NCBI GenBank assembly: GCA_030848705.1
Contig: CM061238.1
Coordinates: forward strand, 79,694,685-79,758,684
Direction: 5' to 3'
DNA: 64,000 nt
DNA from: Heracleum sosnowskyi
Taxonomy: Eukaryota > Streptophyta > Magnoliopsida > Apiales > Apiaceae
In this document: one piece after another, positions 30,789 to 40,357 of the stretch
Numbering within the stretch: position 1 is the stretch's first letter
How the letters are laid out: each line of letters starts with the position of its first letter
Program-made: the position numbers and the translations under genes
The notes under the pieces: model-generated
Told to the model about the DNA's origin: nothing
Seen by the model: only the letters and a program-made list of their open reading frames with translations
The model's database searches: none

Positions 30789-33254
30789 CTAAGTTGTTTT
30801 TGGTACCCACACTTGGTAGGGTCCAGATGATTTAGAAACATTTTGATTAATAATTCTTCTGTCATAAATTGCATTTCTCATAGTAGGAGACTTCACTTTT
30901 TCTGTGGCTTTGGAGTTTACACTCTTAGGCTCACATGAAGTTTTCACCCTCTCAACCCTGATTGGGGACCCTGTCCTATGAGAATGTATGTGTGTGTGTG
31001 ATTCACCAGATTGTGCAGAGTCAAGTTTATGTTTAAGAGATAAACAGTTAGCAATCACAGTCACATAGCATGTCATGCAGTTTGGCTTACCACAGAAAGA
31101 ATCATGACTAGAATTTATGCTAGCAGAAAGGTTACTTAGGTTATCAACTTCAACAATTTCAGGCTTACTACACTTATGAGTCAAATGATTAACAGATAGG
31201 CATTTTTGACATTGTTTCCTGGGAGCATTTGGCACATAAGCATAGTTGTTTCCTTTGTTAACACCAACTTTACCATTTCTGTTTTGTTTCCTTTTCTTAG
31301 CAACTTCTTTCTTTGCTTTAGGACTCTTGACAAGATTGTCTTTGGTCTCTTTCTGATTGACAAGTTCAGGAAAGGAAGAAGTGTTCTTAGCAGCCTCATC
31401 TTCTTCAAGTAGTTGTTGCTTGATGATCAGTAGTTCCTCATCAAACTCAACAACACTCTTCCTGAAGATGGGCTGTTCAACACTTGACAGAATGGTTGGG
31501 GCATTTTTGTTTGTAAAAGTTTCCTTTCCTTTGCCCTTGACTTTCTTCCTTCCCTTGTCATTATCATAATCAAAACCAACTCCAACCTTGCAATCTTCAG
31601 TGTGTTCCTTGTGGTAGGTTTGAATAAGTTCAGAGGAGTTTTTGAAGCTTCTTAGTTTCAGTTCAGTTTCAGCAATTTGTTCTCTAAGAGCATTCTCTAT
31701 CTGCTCAGCACAAATCACTTTGTTTTTAAGATACTCAACCTCCTTTTTCAAACCATCCAGGTTCACAACCATTAACTCAAGTTGCTCATTTTTTTCTGTA
31801 AGCTCAACATTCTTAGCAGTTAGTCTGTCAATTTCTTCATTAGCCACTAACATGCTAGTATGAATATTAAACATCTCAGTGCTCATATCTTCAACAGTTT
31901 GCTTATATTGAAGGGGAGTCATATCAAGAGAAGTAAGAATAGGTACCTGACTTGAATCACCTTCATCAGAGAATGCCATCAAGGCATAGTTTGAGTACTC
32001 TTGTTCTTCTTCTTCATCAGAGTCATCCCAGCATTTTCCCTCAGCAATAAAAGCTTTGCCCTGTTGTTTCTTGAGTAGAGCCTCATACTTAGCTTCAAGC
32101 TCTAAGTATGCTTTGTCCTTCTTGACTTGTTTAGGCTTTTTGCACTCAGTGGCAAAATGCCCAAGTTCATTGCAGTTATAGCACCTTATCTTGGTCCTAT
32201 CCACACTTCCTGTCTTGTATCCACCTTTAGCAGCACCAGCAATCCCTTTTCCTTTATTGAAGGTGTTTGAGCCACTAGATCCACCAGTGTTTCCATTATT
32301 GAACTTGGACCTAAATGGCTGCTTTCTTTTAAACCTTATGTTAGGATACCTCCTAGCCATATAAGCAAAAGATTTGTTTTCCATTTTGTCCAGCTCATCT
32401 ATACTGTAGAACTCATCCTCTTCAGGTAAATCATACACAACCTGAGTTTCATCACCAGTGTCTTCAACTTCTAGTTCCTCAATCTTGACCTGACTGATTT
32501 TAAGAGAGTCCATTCTTTGACTTAGGTTGTCAGCAATAAGTGCACAGGAGGTATTAGCCACTAACCCTTGCTTTGCTTGAATAGATCTCTTTTGAAACAG
32601 CTCTAACTCATATGTCTTTAAAACACCATACAACACATCAAAACCAATCTTTGTCAGATCTCTTTCTTTAAGGGAAGAAATTCTTGGTTCCAAGTGATCT
32701 GGCAGAGTTAGTAGAAACTTCATATTGAGCTCTTCTGTTTCATAGTGTTTGTCATAGAGTTTGAGCTCGTTTATCAGCTTGTTGAATCTCTCAAACACTT
32801 CTGTGATTCCCTCTTTTGGCTGAGCCATGAAGGCTTCATATTGTGAAACAAGAATCTGCTTCTTGTTCTTTCTTACTTCAGTAGTTCCTTCACAGAGCAC
32901 TTCTATAAGATCCCACATCTTCTTGGCACTAGTACAATGAGCAACAGTGCCATACATGTTGAAGTCCATAGATTCACAAATGATAAGTTGAAGATGTCCA
33001 TCCAATGCCACTTTTTCCTTTTCAGGATCAGTGTATTTTAAGGGATCTTTGGGCACATGTTTTGCTGGTATAATCTCAGTGCCACTGGTTGTTTCACCAA
33101 TCTCGATCATTGGAATGAAGGGACCATGCTTTAGAATATCTAAATACATGGGGTTAGAAGCTTTGATGAAAAGCAACATCTTCTTCTTCCATAAACTGTA
33201 GTGCTCCTTGTTAAAGGGAGGAATCTTGATACTGCTTAGTTTCTGTGAACTCAT
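30789..33254 (-). CDS. gag: Element B gag (821 aa), open
   Basis: The N-terminus (KIPPFNKEHYSLWKKKMLLF) is copia gag. A first CCHC knuckle CYNCNELGHFATEC begins at residue 358. A second perfect CX2CX4HX4C, CQKCLSVNHLTHKC, begins at residue 682, followed by CGKPNCMTC. A coiled coil lies around residues 470-550. It ends GPYQVWVPKTT. Its first ~190 codons are repeated at 19967-20535. Confidence 0.95.
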   Translation of the reverse strand: MSSQKLSSIKIPPFNKEHYSLWKKKMLLFIKASNPMYLDILKHGPFIPMIEIGETTSGTEIIPAKHVPKDPLKYTDPEKEKVALDGHLQLIICESMDFNMYGTVAHCTSAKKMWDLIEVLCEGTTEVRKNKKQILVSQYEAFMAQPKEGITEVFERFNKLINELKLYDKHYETEELNMKFLLTLPDHLEPRISSLKERDLTKIGFDVLYGVLKTYELELFQKRSIQAKQGLVANTSCALIADNLSQRMDSLKISQVKIEELEVEDTGDETQVVYDLPEEDEFYSIDELDKMENKSFAYMARRYPNIRFKRKQPFRSKFNNGNTGGSSGSNTFNKGKGIAGAAKGGYKTGSVDRTKIRCYNCNELGHFATECKKPKQVKKDKAYLELEAKYEALLKKQQGKAFIAEGKCWDDSDEEEEQEYSNYALMAFSDEGDSSQVPILTSLDMTPLQYKQTVEDMSTEMFNIHTSMLVANEEIDRLTAKNVELTEKNEQLELMVVNLDGLKKEVEYLKNKVICAEQIENALREQIAETELKLRSFKNSSELIQTYHKEHTEDCKVGVGFDYDNDKGRKKVKGKGKETFTNKNAPTILSSVEQPIFRKSVVEFDEELLIIKQQLLEEDEAAKNTSSFPELVNQKETKDNLVKSPKAKKEVAKKRKQNRNGKVGVNKGNNYAYVPNAPRKQCQKCLSVNHLTHKCSKPEIVEVDNLSNLSASINSSHDSFCGKPNCMTCYVTVIANCLSLKHKLDSAQSGESHTHIHSHRTGSPIRVERVKTSCEPKSVNSKATEKVKSPTMRNAIYDRRIINQNVSKSSGPYQVWVPKTT

Positions 33255-33290
33255 TCTTGATCTTTTCCTGTTTGTACGTTAACAGCCTAG

Positions 33291-33302
33291 GCTCTGATAC
33301 CA
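33291..33302 (-). promoter_or_regulatory. Primer binding site of element B (tRNA-iMet)
   Basis: TGGTATCAGAGC on the minus strand, 2 bp from the LTR-B edge at 33305; the gag ATG follows 36 bp further on. Confidence 0.95.
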
Positions 33303-33304
33303 CT

Positions 33305-34605
33305 TGTTAGAAATGAATACCACTAGAAACTAGACAGAGGGGGGGTGAATGGATAGTTTGATATATTTTTCGATCTTGAAAACTAAGTAAACAACTGTAT
33401 GTGATTATGATATGTAATATGCAGAAAGTAAATAACACACACAATCACTTTAATCTACTTTGTATAAGCAAATTAAATACTACAGCTTTCCAGGAAATTC
33501 ACAATCGAATTTCTGGCTTCTAAACAAGAACGGTTTGAACTTGCTTGCTTACAGAGAAAAGAGCTTAGCAAATAACTATGTGTATCTCTCTTACAGCTTA
33601 CAGTTGTGTGTGCACGATATATATATTTACCTATACAAACTAGGCACACACAATATTACACAGCTACCCCTTCTGAAAGTCCAACTTGTCCTGCCATAAG
33701 AAGTTCACTGTGTCAGGAAGGACCACCTGCTTTTCGGAGTCTTTCCCGTTTCTGTAGCTGCTTGTCTCTTATCTTTCTCTCCAAGTTTAGCTGTAGATTT
33801 GCCATCTGTTCTTTGGACCACCTTGCCAGAACAAATGCTTCAGTATTTGTCTCCTTTGATTCTTGGTTCTGTACCTTGATTTGTCTTGTTATAAACGGCT
33901 AAGTGTTGATATCGTGAACTCCACTTTATCCCTGACTATGCGATCTCCCTTGTGAGGACTACGCGATATAGCCTTTGAAGACTTTGCGACATAGGTCATT
34001 TGACGACTATGCGACATAGGTCATTTGATGACTATGCGACATAGGTCATTTGATGACTATACGACATAGGTCATTTGATGACTATGCGACATAGGTCATT
34101 TGATGACTATGCGACATAGTGCTCTTGAGGACTTCACGATCTAGGCTCCTTTGACTTTGCTGACTTCAACACTTCACGACATGTGTCTTGAGGACTTCTC
34201 GACATAGTACAAAATGGACTATGCGATATAGTACTTCACGACATGGATATTGGTGACTTCACGACATAGCTTTCTTTTGACTTTGCTATATAATGCCTTA
34301 GACAAATTCCTGCAACTTATTTCTTCATAGCCTTATTCAACTCTATCCTGCTGCATGAACACTTCTGAACTTCTACCAGGATAATTATTCAATGGCCTAT
34401 ATACAATCTAGATGCAAGAAACTTTACTAAGCTCATTATAAGTCTGAGCATACATGATCAAACTAATGTTCATGAGAACAAGACAAGTACATTTAGAGAC
34501 CTATACTATATCCCAGTGATAGAAATCACTAGGTCATGTAACGTGACATAGTCACATAGTGTAGGCTTGTTAATAGTGGTATTCAGACATGTCTTGAGCC
34601 TAACA
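33305..34605 (-). repeat. LTR-B, genuine 5' LTR of element B (1301 bp)
   Basis: Same ends as 20586-21887. A minus-strand TATATATA at 33618-33625 is a likely TATA box with ~300 bp of LTR after it, and the 25-bp array (33979-34119) lies upstream of it, giving a conventional U3 layout. Confidence 0.95.
33979..34119. repeat. 25-bp tandem array in LTR-B (right copy)
   Basis: Same six units as 21261-21401, offset by 12718 bp. Confidence 0.92.
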
Positions 34606-34913
34606 GCTTCTTTTCTTTAGCTTTGACAAAACTCTGTATTGTATCCTGTACTTCTTCCGTCACCATCTGGAAATCTCTGTCACTGTAGTAAATCCACTAT
34701 CTTGAATACTTCACTGAGGCTTGAACAATAAATTGAACTTCTTTCAATGTAGAATAACTTCAAGTCTGTAGATGACTTTAATTCTCCATTCTCTTGACAG
34801 ATAAAACTATCTGAGATTCCTGTGACATATTAACTTATTATTTACTTATTACACACTTGTTTAAATTAAGTTGTTTCCTCGGAATATTAACAGGCCTAAA
34901 CATATGCCTTTCA
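34606..34913 (-). repeat. LTR-A fragment (distal ~303 bp plus a 5-bp duplication), 5' LTR of element A
   Basis: Matches 9446-9748 except TGTAT is doubled at 34635-34644. The 980 bp of LTR-A between the two right-hand fragments is missing, so the B insertion was accompanied by a deletion. Confidence 0.95.
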
Positions 34914-34918
34914 GGAGT
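34914..34918. repeat. Target-site duplication GGAGT, right, of element A
   Basis: Follows the terminal CA at 34913 and matches 8399-8403. Confidence 0.92.
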
Positions 34919-35002
34919 TAATAATTAAATTTGAAAGTTTGGTGGGCTCGTGTATGTTCATACATAATTACATAACTAAACTATAATGCAAGTATACAAG
35001 TA

Positions 35003-35899
35003 CTAGCTTAAAACTCATGCGATGCACAGATTGTTATTAATAATTATTATTTTTATTATTTATGTTTTAATATTCTATTAATTTGCATTTGCTAAAAAAA
35101 TAAGTAGGCGTGTTAAACTTTTTTAAATAATTAAAAGTATTAAAATAGATTTTAAAATAAATTAATAACTGTTTGTCCGTGATATTTTTGGAGAAGGAGG
35201 GGTCTTAGTAAGAAAAATAGAAAAAATAACATGTTTTAGCTGAAAATGTAAGTGCCCGTAATTAAAAGTATTTAAATAAGTCTCAAAATAAATAAGTAAG
35301 GATTTGCCCGAGATTTTTTTGAAAAATGAGGGGTTTTAGTAAGGAAAATAGAAAGAGTGACATGTTTGAGTTGAAAAAGGTAATTGTGGGTGATTTGTTT
35401 TTTAGAAAAAGAGAGAATTTTGTTAGAATAAATAGAAAAGGTAATGTATTTTAGCTAAAAAGGTAGTTGGTTATAAACAATGTTATAATTTAATAATAAT
35501 TTCTTTAGAAAATGAAAAAAATAGAAAAAGTAACACGTTTCAGCTGAAAAAGTACCCATAATTAAAAGTATTAAAATAGATTTTAAAATAAATAAGTAAG
35601 GGTTTGCCCGTGATATTTTTGAAAAATGAGGAGTTTTAGTAAGAAAAAATAGAAAGAGTAACATGTTTTTGTTAAAAAAGATAATCGCCCGTATTTTTTT
35701 AGAAAAAGATAGGATTTTGTTAGGAAAAAAATATAAAAAAATAATGTATTTTTAGCTGAAAAGGTAATTGATTATAAATAATGTTATTATTTAGTGATAG
35801 TTTTTTAAGAAAATAAGTAAGGGTAATGAAGTAAAATCAATAAGTATCGATCGTTCGTCCGATTACCAAACTTTTAATATTTCGTCTTTAATAATATAG
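35003..35899 (-). mobile_element. Non-autonomous Helitron 1 of a chain
   Basis: The left edge CTAG (35003-35006), then CTTAAAACTCATGCGATGCAC, is a Helitron 3' end read on the minus strand (hairpin then CTAG). The right edge ACTTTTAATATTTCGTCTTTA followed by an AT tract is the 5' end, whose TC has been overwritten by the next element. The interior is AT-rich with repeated TTTTAGCTGAAAA and TTTGCCCGTGATATTTTT blocks and has no ORF. Confidence 0.7.
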
Positions 35900-36324
35900 C
35901 TTAAAACCCGTGCGATGCACAGATTGTTTTTAATAATTGTTAATTTTATTATTTATATTTTATTAAATGCATTTGTTAAAAAAAATAAGTAGGTGTGTTA
36001 AACTTTTTAAAATAATTAAAAGTATTAAAATAGATTTTAAAATAAATAAGTAACGGTTTGCCCGTGATATTTTGGAAAAAGAGGGATTTTAATAAGAAAA
36101 AATAGAAAGAGTAACATGTTTTTGTTAAAAAAGATAATCGTCCGTATTGTTTTAGAAAAAAATAGGATTTTGTTAGATTTGTTTTTTTTAAAAAAAGTAA
36201 TGTATTTTAGCTGAAAAGGTAATTGTTTATAAATAATGTTATTTTTTAGTGATAGTTTTTTAAGAAAATAAGTACCGATCGTCCGTTCGACTACCAAACT
36301 TTTAATGTTGCGTCTTTAATAATA
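35900..36324 (-). mobile_element. Non-autonomous Helitron 2 of the chain
   Basis: Begins GCTTAAAACCCGTGCGATGC directly against Helitron 1 and ends at CGTCTTTAATAATA before the next CTAG at 36325. Same internal blocks as its neighbour. Confidence 0.65.
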
Positions 36325-36765
36325 CTAGCCTATAACCTGTGCGATGCACAGATGAATTTTAGAATTTTTTTATCTTACTATCTGTATTTTGATTATATGA
36401 TTTTATCAGAAGAAAATAAATTTTTAAAAATTAATAATGTGTGTATGATGTTATTGTAAGCATTTGTTTGTATTTTGATGATAATATTTTTTTAATATAT
36501 TATCAACGATACTAATATCTTGAACTTCTGAATGTAGCTTAGAAAAATAGGTAATATAAATATTTAATAATAATATGTTGTTGACGGGATTCGAATCTTG
36601 AACCAGTGGGAACATTTTGAATATTAAGAAAGAAATATTTTTTTAACATTACATCTAACGGTTCTCCTTTTATCTATATTTTAATGTAACGGTTGTTATT
36701 TAAAGTATCAACGACCAACGACCAACTAAATAGATGCTAGTTTGCTTATAATAATATAATATAGA
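36325..36765 (-). mobile_element. Non-autonomous Helitron 3 of the chain (diverged family)
   Basis: The left edge CTAGCCTATAACCTGTGCGA is a 3' end; the right edge reads on the minus strand TCTATATTATATTATTATAA, starting with TC after an A. The interior differs from elements 1, 2 and 4. Confidence 0.65.
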
Positions 36766-37389
36766 TAGCTTAAAACCCGTGCGATGCATAGATTGTTTAT
36801 AATAATTATTAATTTTATTATTTATATTTTATATTTTATTAATTACAATTGTTAAAAAAATAAGTAGGTGTGTTAAACTTTTTAAAATAATTGAAAGTAT
36901 TAAAATAGATTTTAAAATAAATAAGTAACTGTTTGCCCGTGATATTTTGGAAAAAAAAGGGGTTTTAGTAAGAAAAATAGAAAGTAACATGTTTTCATTG
37001 AATTTTAAAATATAAAAGTAATGATTTGCCCGTGATATTTTTGAAAAAAGAGGGGTTTTAGTAAGAAAAATAGAAAAGGTGACATGTTTTAGTTGAAAAA
37101 GGTAATTGTCAATTAAATGTATTAAAATAGAAAAGGTGATATATTTAGAAAAGGAGGGATACTAGTAAGGAAAATAGAATAAGTAACATGTTTTAGCTGA
37201 AAAGGAAATTGCCCGTGATTTTTTTAGAAAAAAATAGTAATGTATTTTAACTGAAAGGGTAACTGATTATAATAAATTTTATAATAATTAAATAAACAAT
37301 TAAATAAGGCAAGTACCGTACTAAAAGACAGGTATCAAAAAATAGGTACCAAAATTTTTAATGTTTCGTCTTTAATAATATAGTATAGA
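36766..37389 (-). mobile_element. Non-autonomous Helitron 4 of the chain
   Basis: The 3' end is GCTTAAAACCCGTGCGATGC; the 5' end on the minus strand is TCTATACTATATTATTAAAG, ending at 37389 and followed by T on +, the A|TC insertion context. The first CTAG is altered to ATAG. Confidence 0.7.
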
Positions 37390-37394
37390 TATAT

Positions 37395-38470
37395 AGATTT
37401 ATAATATTAGTATTTTATGTTACTAAATGGAATAGCCCGTGATATTTTTGAGATTTTAGTTAGGAGAAATATTAGTTAGAAAATATAAAAAGGAATATAT
37501 ACGTTTTGGGAAAAAAAGCTAATAGGTTAGTCATTAATAATTATAATATTATTATTTTATTTTATTAAATAGAATCGTTCGTGATATTTTTGGAAAATGA
37601 GAGATTTATTTAGGAAAAATACAAAAGTAGAAATTTTAGTTAGAAAATATAAAAAAGAATACACTTTGGCTAAAAAGGTAATGGGTTAGTTATTAACAAT
37701 TATAACATTATTATGTTATTTTATTAAATGAAACTGCCTACGATTGTTTTGGAAAATGAGATGTTTTAGTTAGGAAAACTAGAAAAGATATTCTATATAA
37801 TAATTTTAATATTTTATCTAACGGTTCTCATCGATTTGATCAGAAATATCTAACGGCTATGAATGAAGTGACCAGACTACAAAAATTTTCAAGACCAGAC
37901 TACAAAACTTTCAATGTTTCGTCTTTAATATAATAGTATAATATAGATAGATAGATAGATTTATAATATTAGTATTTTATGTTACTAAATAGAATAACCA
38001 GTGATATTTTTGAGGTTTTAGTTAGGAGAAATATTAGTTAGAAAATATAAAAAAGAATATACGTTTTGGAAAAAAAAAGCTAATCGATTAGTCATTAATA
38101 ATTATAATATTATTATTTTATTTTATTAAATAGAACTGTTCGTGATATTTTTGGAAAATGAGAGGTTTTATTTAGGAAAAATAGAAAAGTAGAAATTTTA
38201 GTTAAAAAATATAAAAAAAGAATTTACACTTTGGCTAAAAATGGTAATGGTTTAGTTATTAACAATTATAATCTTATTATGTTATTTTATTAAAAATGAA
38301 ACCGCGTGCGATATTTTTGGAAAATAAGATGTTTTAGTTAGGAAAAATAGAAAAAATATTCTATATAAATTTTTTTAATATTTTATCTAATTGTTCTCAT
38401 CGATTTGATCTATCTACCGACTATGAAGGGATATGAATGCAATGACCAGAATACAAAAATTTTCGAAACC
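37395..38470 (-). repeat. 572-bp tandem duplication of Helitron-related sequence
   Basis: AGATTTATAATATTAGTATT starts at 37395 and again at 37967. The two copies run parallel through TTTAGTTAGGAGAAATATTA and ATCTAACGGTTCTCATCGAT-like parts with scattered changes. No ORF. Confidence 0.75.
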
Positions 38471-38573
38471 AAACTACAAAATTCATGGATAGATTACATA
38501 CATGAGTTCTAAACCAGATTGTAATCCTATACAATTCTACTCATATACATTTGTTTATGTACAAACACTATAT

Positions 38574-39086
38574 TCATCTATTATTATTTAAACCGTAAAT
38601 AACATTTTGCCATTGTTTACCTTTGATCCAACTAAGCACTTCTTTCAATCCAACTGCTTCAGCCAGCTCCAGAGATGACTCACCAGCTTGATAACGTACA
38701 TCAGTACATGCCTCCAATACTCTCCCTGATGCATATCGGACAATGCATCCCCATGGGTTTGTTTCAAACAATGCTGCACTTTGATGCTTGAACCTTTTCG
38801 GTCTCTCCCAGTGCTCAGCTCCATCCATAGGCTGTTACAAAACTACAGTTGGGACAGAAAACTTAGCATGAGTACTCTTCCATGGATGAAAAATAGTTTT
38901 TGCAGACAACATCATCAAACTCGAATTAAGACGTATATTGTTCCAGACCAACTTATTTCTAGTTTGCCACAAAGAACAACACTGCAACTCCACCTGAGAC
39001 ATGACTTCTAATCCTATACTTCCGCATGCACCCACAAACCAACGCCTGAAGGCTACTGCATCGTACATCACACTTCTCGACCCCAT
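38574..39086 (-). pseudogene. RNase H-like (RVT_3 type) fragment with an in-frame stop
   Basis: Two parts in one frame are split by a TAA at 38835-38837. The first half has the SLWQTRNKLVWNN pattern and the second the SLELAEAVGLKEVLSWIK pattern typical of the RNase H-like domain at the end of plant LINE-type polyproteins and of related host genes. An active-site-type Glu lies in AEAVGLKE, but the first Asp region is degraded. About 170 codons; no upstream reverse transcriptase. Probably a LINE remnant. Confidence 0.6.
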
Positions 39087-39356
39087 TTTGTCCCAACAAT
39101 CTTATGCAAATTCACATAACAGTGAAAATCTAACTTTGATACATTTGGCAATAATAAATAAATACAAAATTAATTTTTCTATTTCACGCAAGTGATCTTT
39201 TCTAGACCTTTTCGAGCATTCGTGTAGTAAAAAAATTAACTTCAGTTTTCAGGTAATCAAGTAATTTAATTATTAAAATCTATAGGTTTATGAATTCAGA
39301 AAAGCTATAAATAAATTGATCAGCTTGTAGAACAACTGGCATAATTTTTTGTAGAC

Positions 39357-39359
39357 ATA
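39357..39359. repeat. Target-site duplication ATA, left, of the CACTA element
   Basis: ATA before CACTAG, repeated after CTAGTG at 50929-50931. Confidence 0.85.
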
Positions 39360-39382
39360 CACTAGTACAGAACTGATCTATA

Positions 39383-39690
39383 GCGTCGCACTTTTAGCGT
39401 CGGTTAATCAGAAAACCGTCGCCTATTCATTCCTATGGCGTCAGTTCTAACAATAACCGACGCTTATTGACTGCTGACAGAATCAATGGCGTCGGTGTTT
39501 TACATTAACCGACGCCTAAAAGGTATTGTTTGCGTCGGCTTTTAAAATGCCGACGCCTAAAAGGTATTTTTTGCGTCGGCTTTTAAAATGCCGACGCCTA
39601 AAAGGTATTTTTTGCGTCGGTTGTCAGAAAACCGTTGCAATAGTGTATCCTTTATAGCGTCGGGCAGCTTAGAACCGACGCCTAAAGTTT
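39383..39690. repeat. CACTA left subterminal palindromic repeats
   Basis: About seven pairs of GCGTCGG and CCGACGC (or near variants). Units of 41 bp begin near 39532 and 39573 with the core GCGTCGGCTTTTAAAATGCC. In En/Spm such repeats bind TNPA; that role is inferred here. Confidence 0.9.
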
Positions 39691-40139
39691 TTTTGCATAA
39701 ACTAACGCTGTAGCATTTATATGAAAAATTGTTAAATAAATTAATATTGTACAAATAATATAATATTCTATATTATGTAATTATACAAATAAGATTTATA
39801 TTAAAAAATATTAAAATTAATAATTTTATACATATATGTTTTGTAAATAATATTTTAATATTTTGATCGATGATAAAAATAAAAAGTTATTTTAATATAA
39901 AAATTTATTTAATTAAGTAACATAAACAGTGTTTTTATATATTGTGTAATTACTATATATTAACATAAAAATATACAACTATTGTAACTTAAATATGTTA
40001 AATTTTTTCACACTTTTTAAAATTAAGAAATTTTATATTTATTCTGAAATTTTTTTTTGAATTTATTTTTAAAAAATATTTCGAACTCTGATTTACTGGC
40101 ATGGGCTGGGGTTTTGGGGGTTTTGTTACAGGCCGGTTC

Positions 40140-40357
40140 TAATAAAACTAATTAGTCGAAGTCTCTCCACCCCTCAACTGCTGCGCGCCTCTGTACTCTC
40201 AAATCTCCACCCTTTCCCCCTCAACTCGACTCTCCTCTCATCTGTAATCAATATTCAAAGCTCGATTAGGGATTTCTAAGCCTAAGCAATTTTCGATTTG
40301 GGTTTGCTGGATTCGATTAGGGTTTGACTCTCAACTCAATTTGGGGATTCACTACAG
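40140..40357 (+). promoter_or_regulatory. Promoter-leader region and untranslated first exon of the CACTA transposase
   Basis: After ~430 bp of AT-rich DNA the composition changes to CT-rich (CTCCACCCTTTCCCCCTC), followed by a telo-box-like TTAGGGTTTG near 40316 and a splice donor CACTACAG/GTATTC after 40357. An acceptor TTCTGTAG at 41530 precedes the ATG by 9 bp, implying a 1173-bp leader intron (40358-41530) with no ORF of its own. Confidence 0.55.

Larger units (their letters stand above)
19967..34605 (-). mobile_element. Element B: second Sirevirus, inserted in LTR-A and rearranged
   Basis: Minus-strand parts: LTR-B (34605-33305), primer site, gag (33254-30789), pol (30777-27568), spacer, 1630-aa aORF (26854-21962), then a break at about 22043 into 156 bp of LTR-A. 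A second LTR-B (21887-20586), primer site and gag start (20535-19967) follow, with a break into LTR-A at 19966. B's own 3' LTR and polypurine tract are absent. The LTR at 20586-21887 sits next to a primer site and gag start, so it is a duplicate of the 5' LTR, not a 3' LTR. Confidence 0.88.
8404..34913 (-). mobile_element. Element A: Sirevirus-type Ty1/copia retrotransposon carrying nested element B
   Basis: The outer limits are TG at 8404 and CA at 34913 with a perfect 5-bp target duplication GGAGT. On the minus strand the order is 5' LTR (split), tRNA-iMet primer site (19890-19901), gag (19797-17557), pol (17578-14303), a spacer, an additional ORF (13479-about 10010), a purine tract and the 3' LTR (9748-8404). 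Pol order is protease, integrase, reverse transcriptase, RNase H, which is Ty1/copia. Long LTRs and a third ORF after pol are features of the Sirevirus lineage (SIRE/Maximus). The two LTRs agree over all comparable sequence (63 bp plus about 303 bp) except for one 5-bp TGTAT duplication, so the insertion is young. Pol has an in-frame stop and the third ORF has a frameshift, so this copy is not autonomous. Confidence 0.93.

Noticed and set aside
20586..34605. Intact, very young LTR retrotransposon with identical LTRs
   Set aside because: The left LTR is a duplicated 5' LTR (primer site and gag start on its left, LTR-A on its right) and there is no polypurine tract; LTR identity does not date the insertion.
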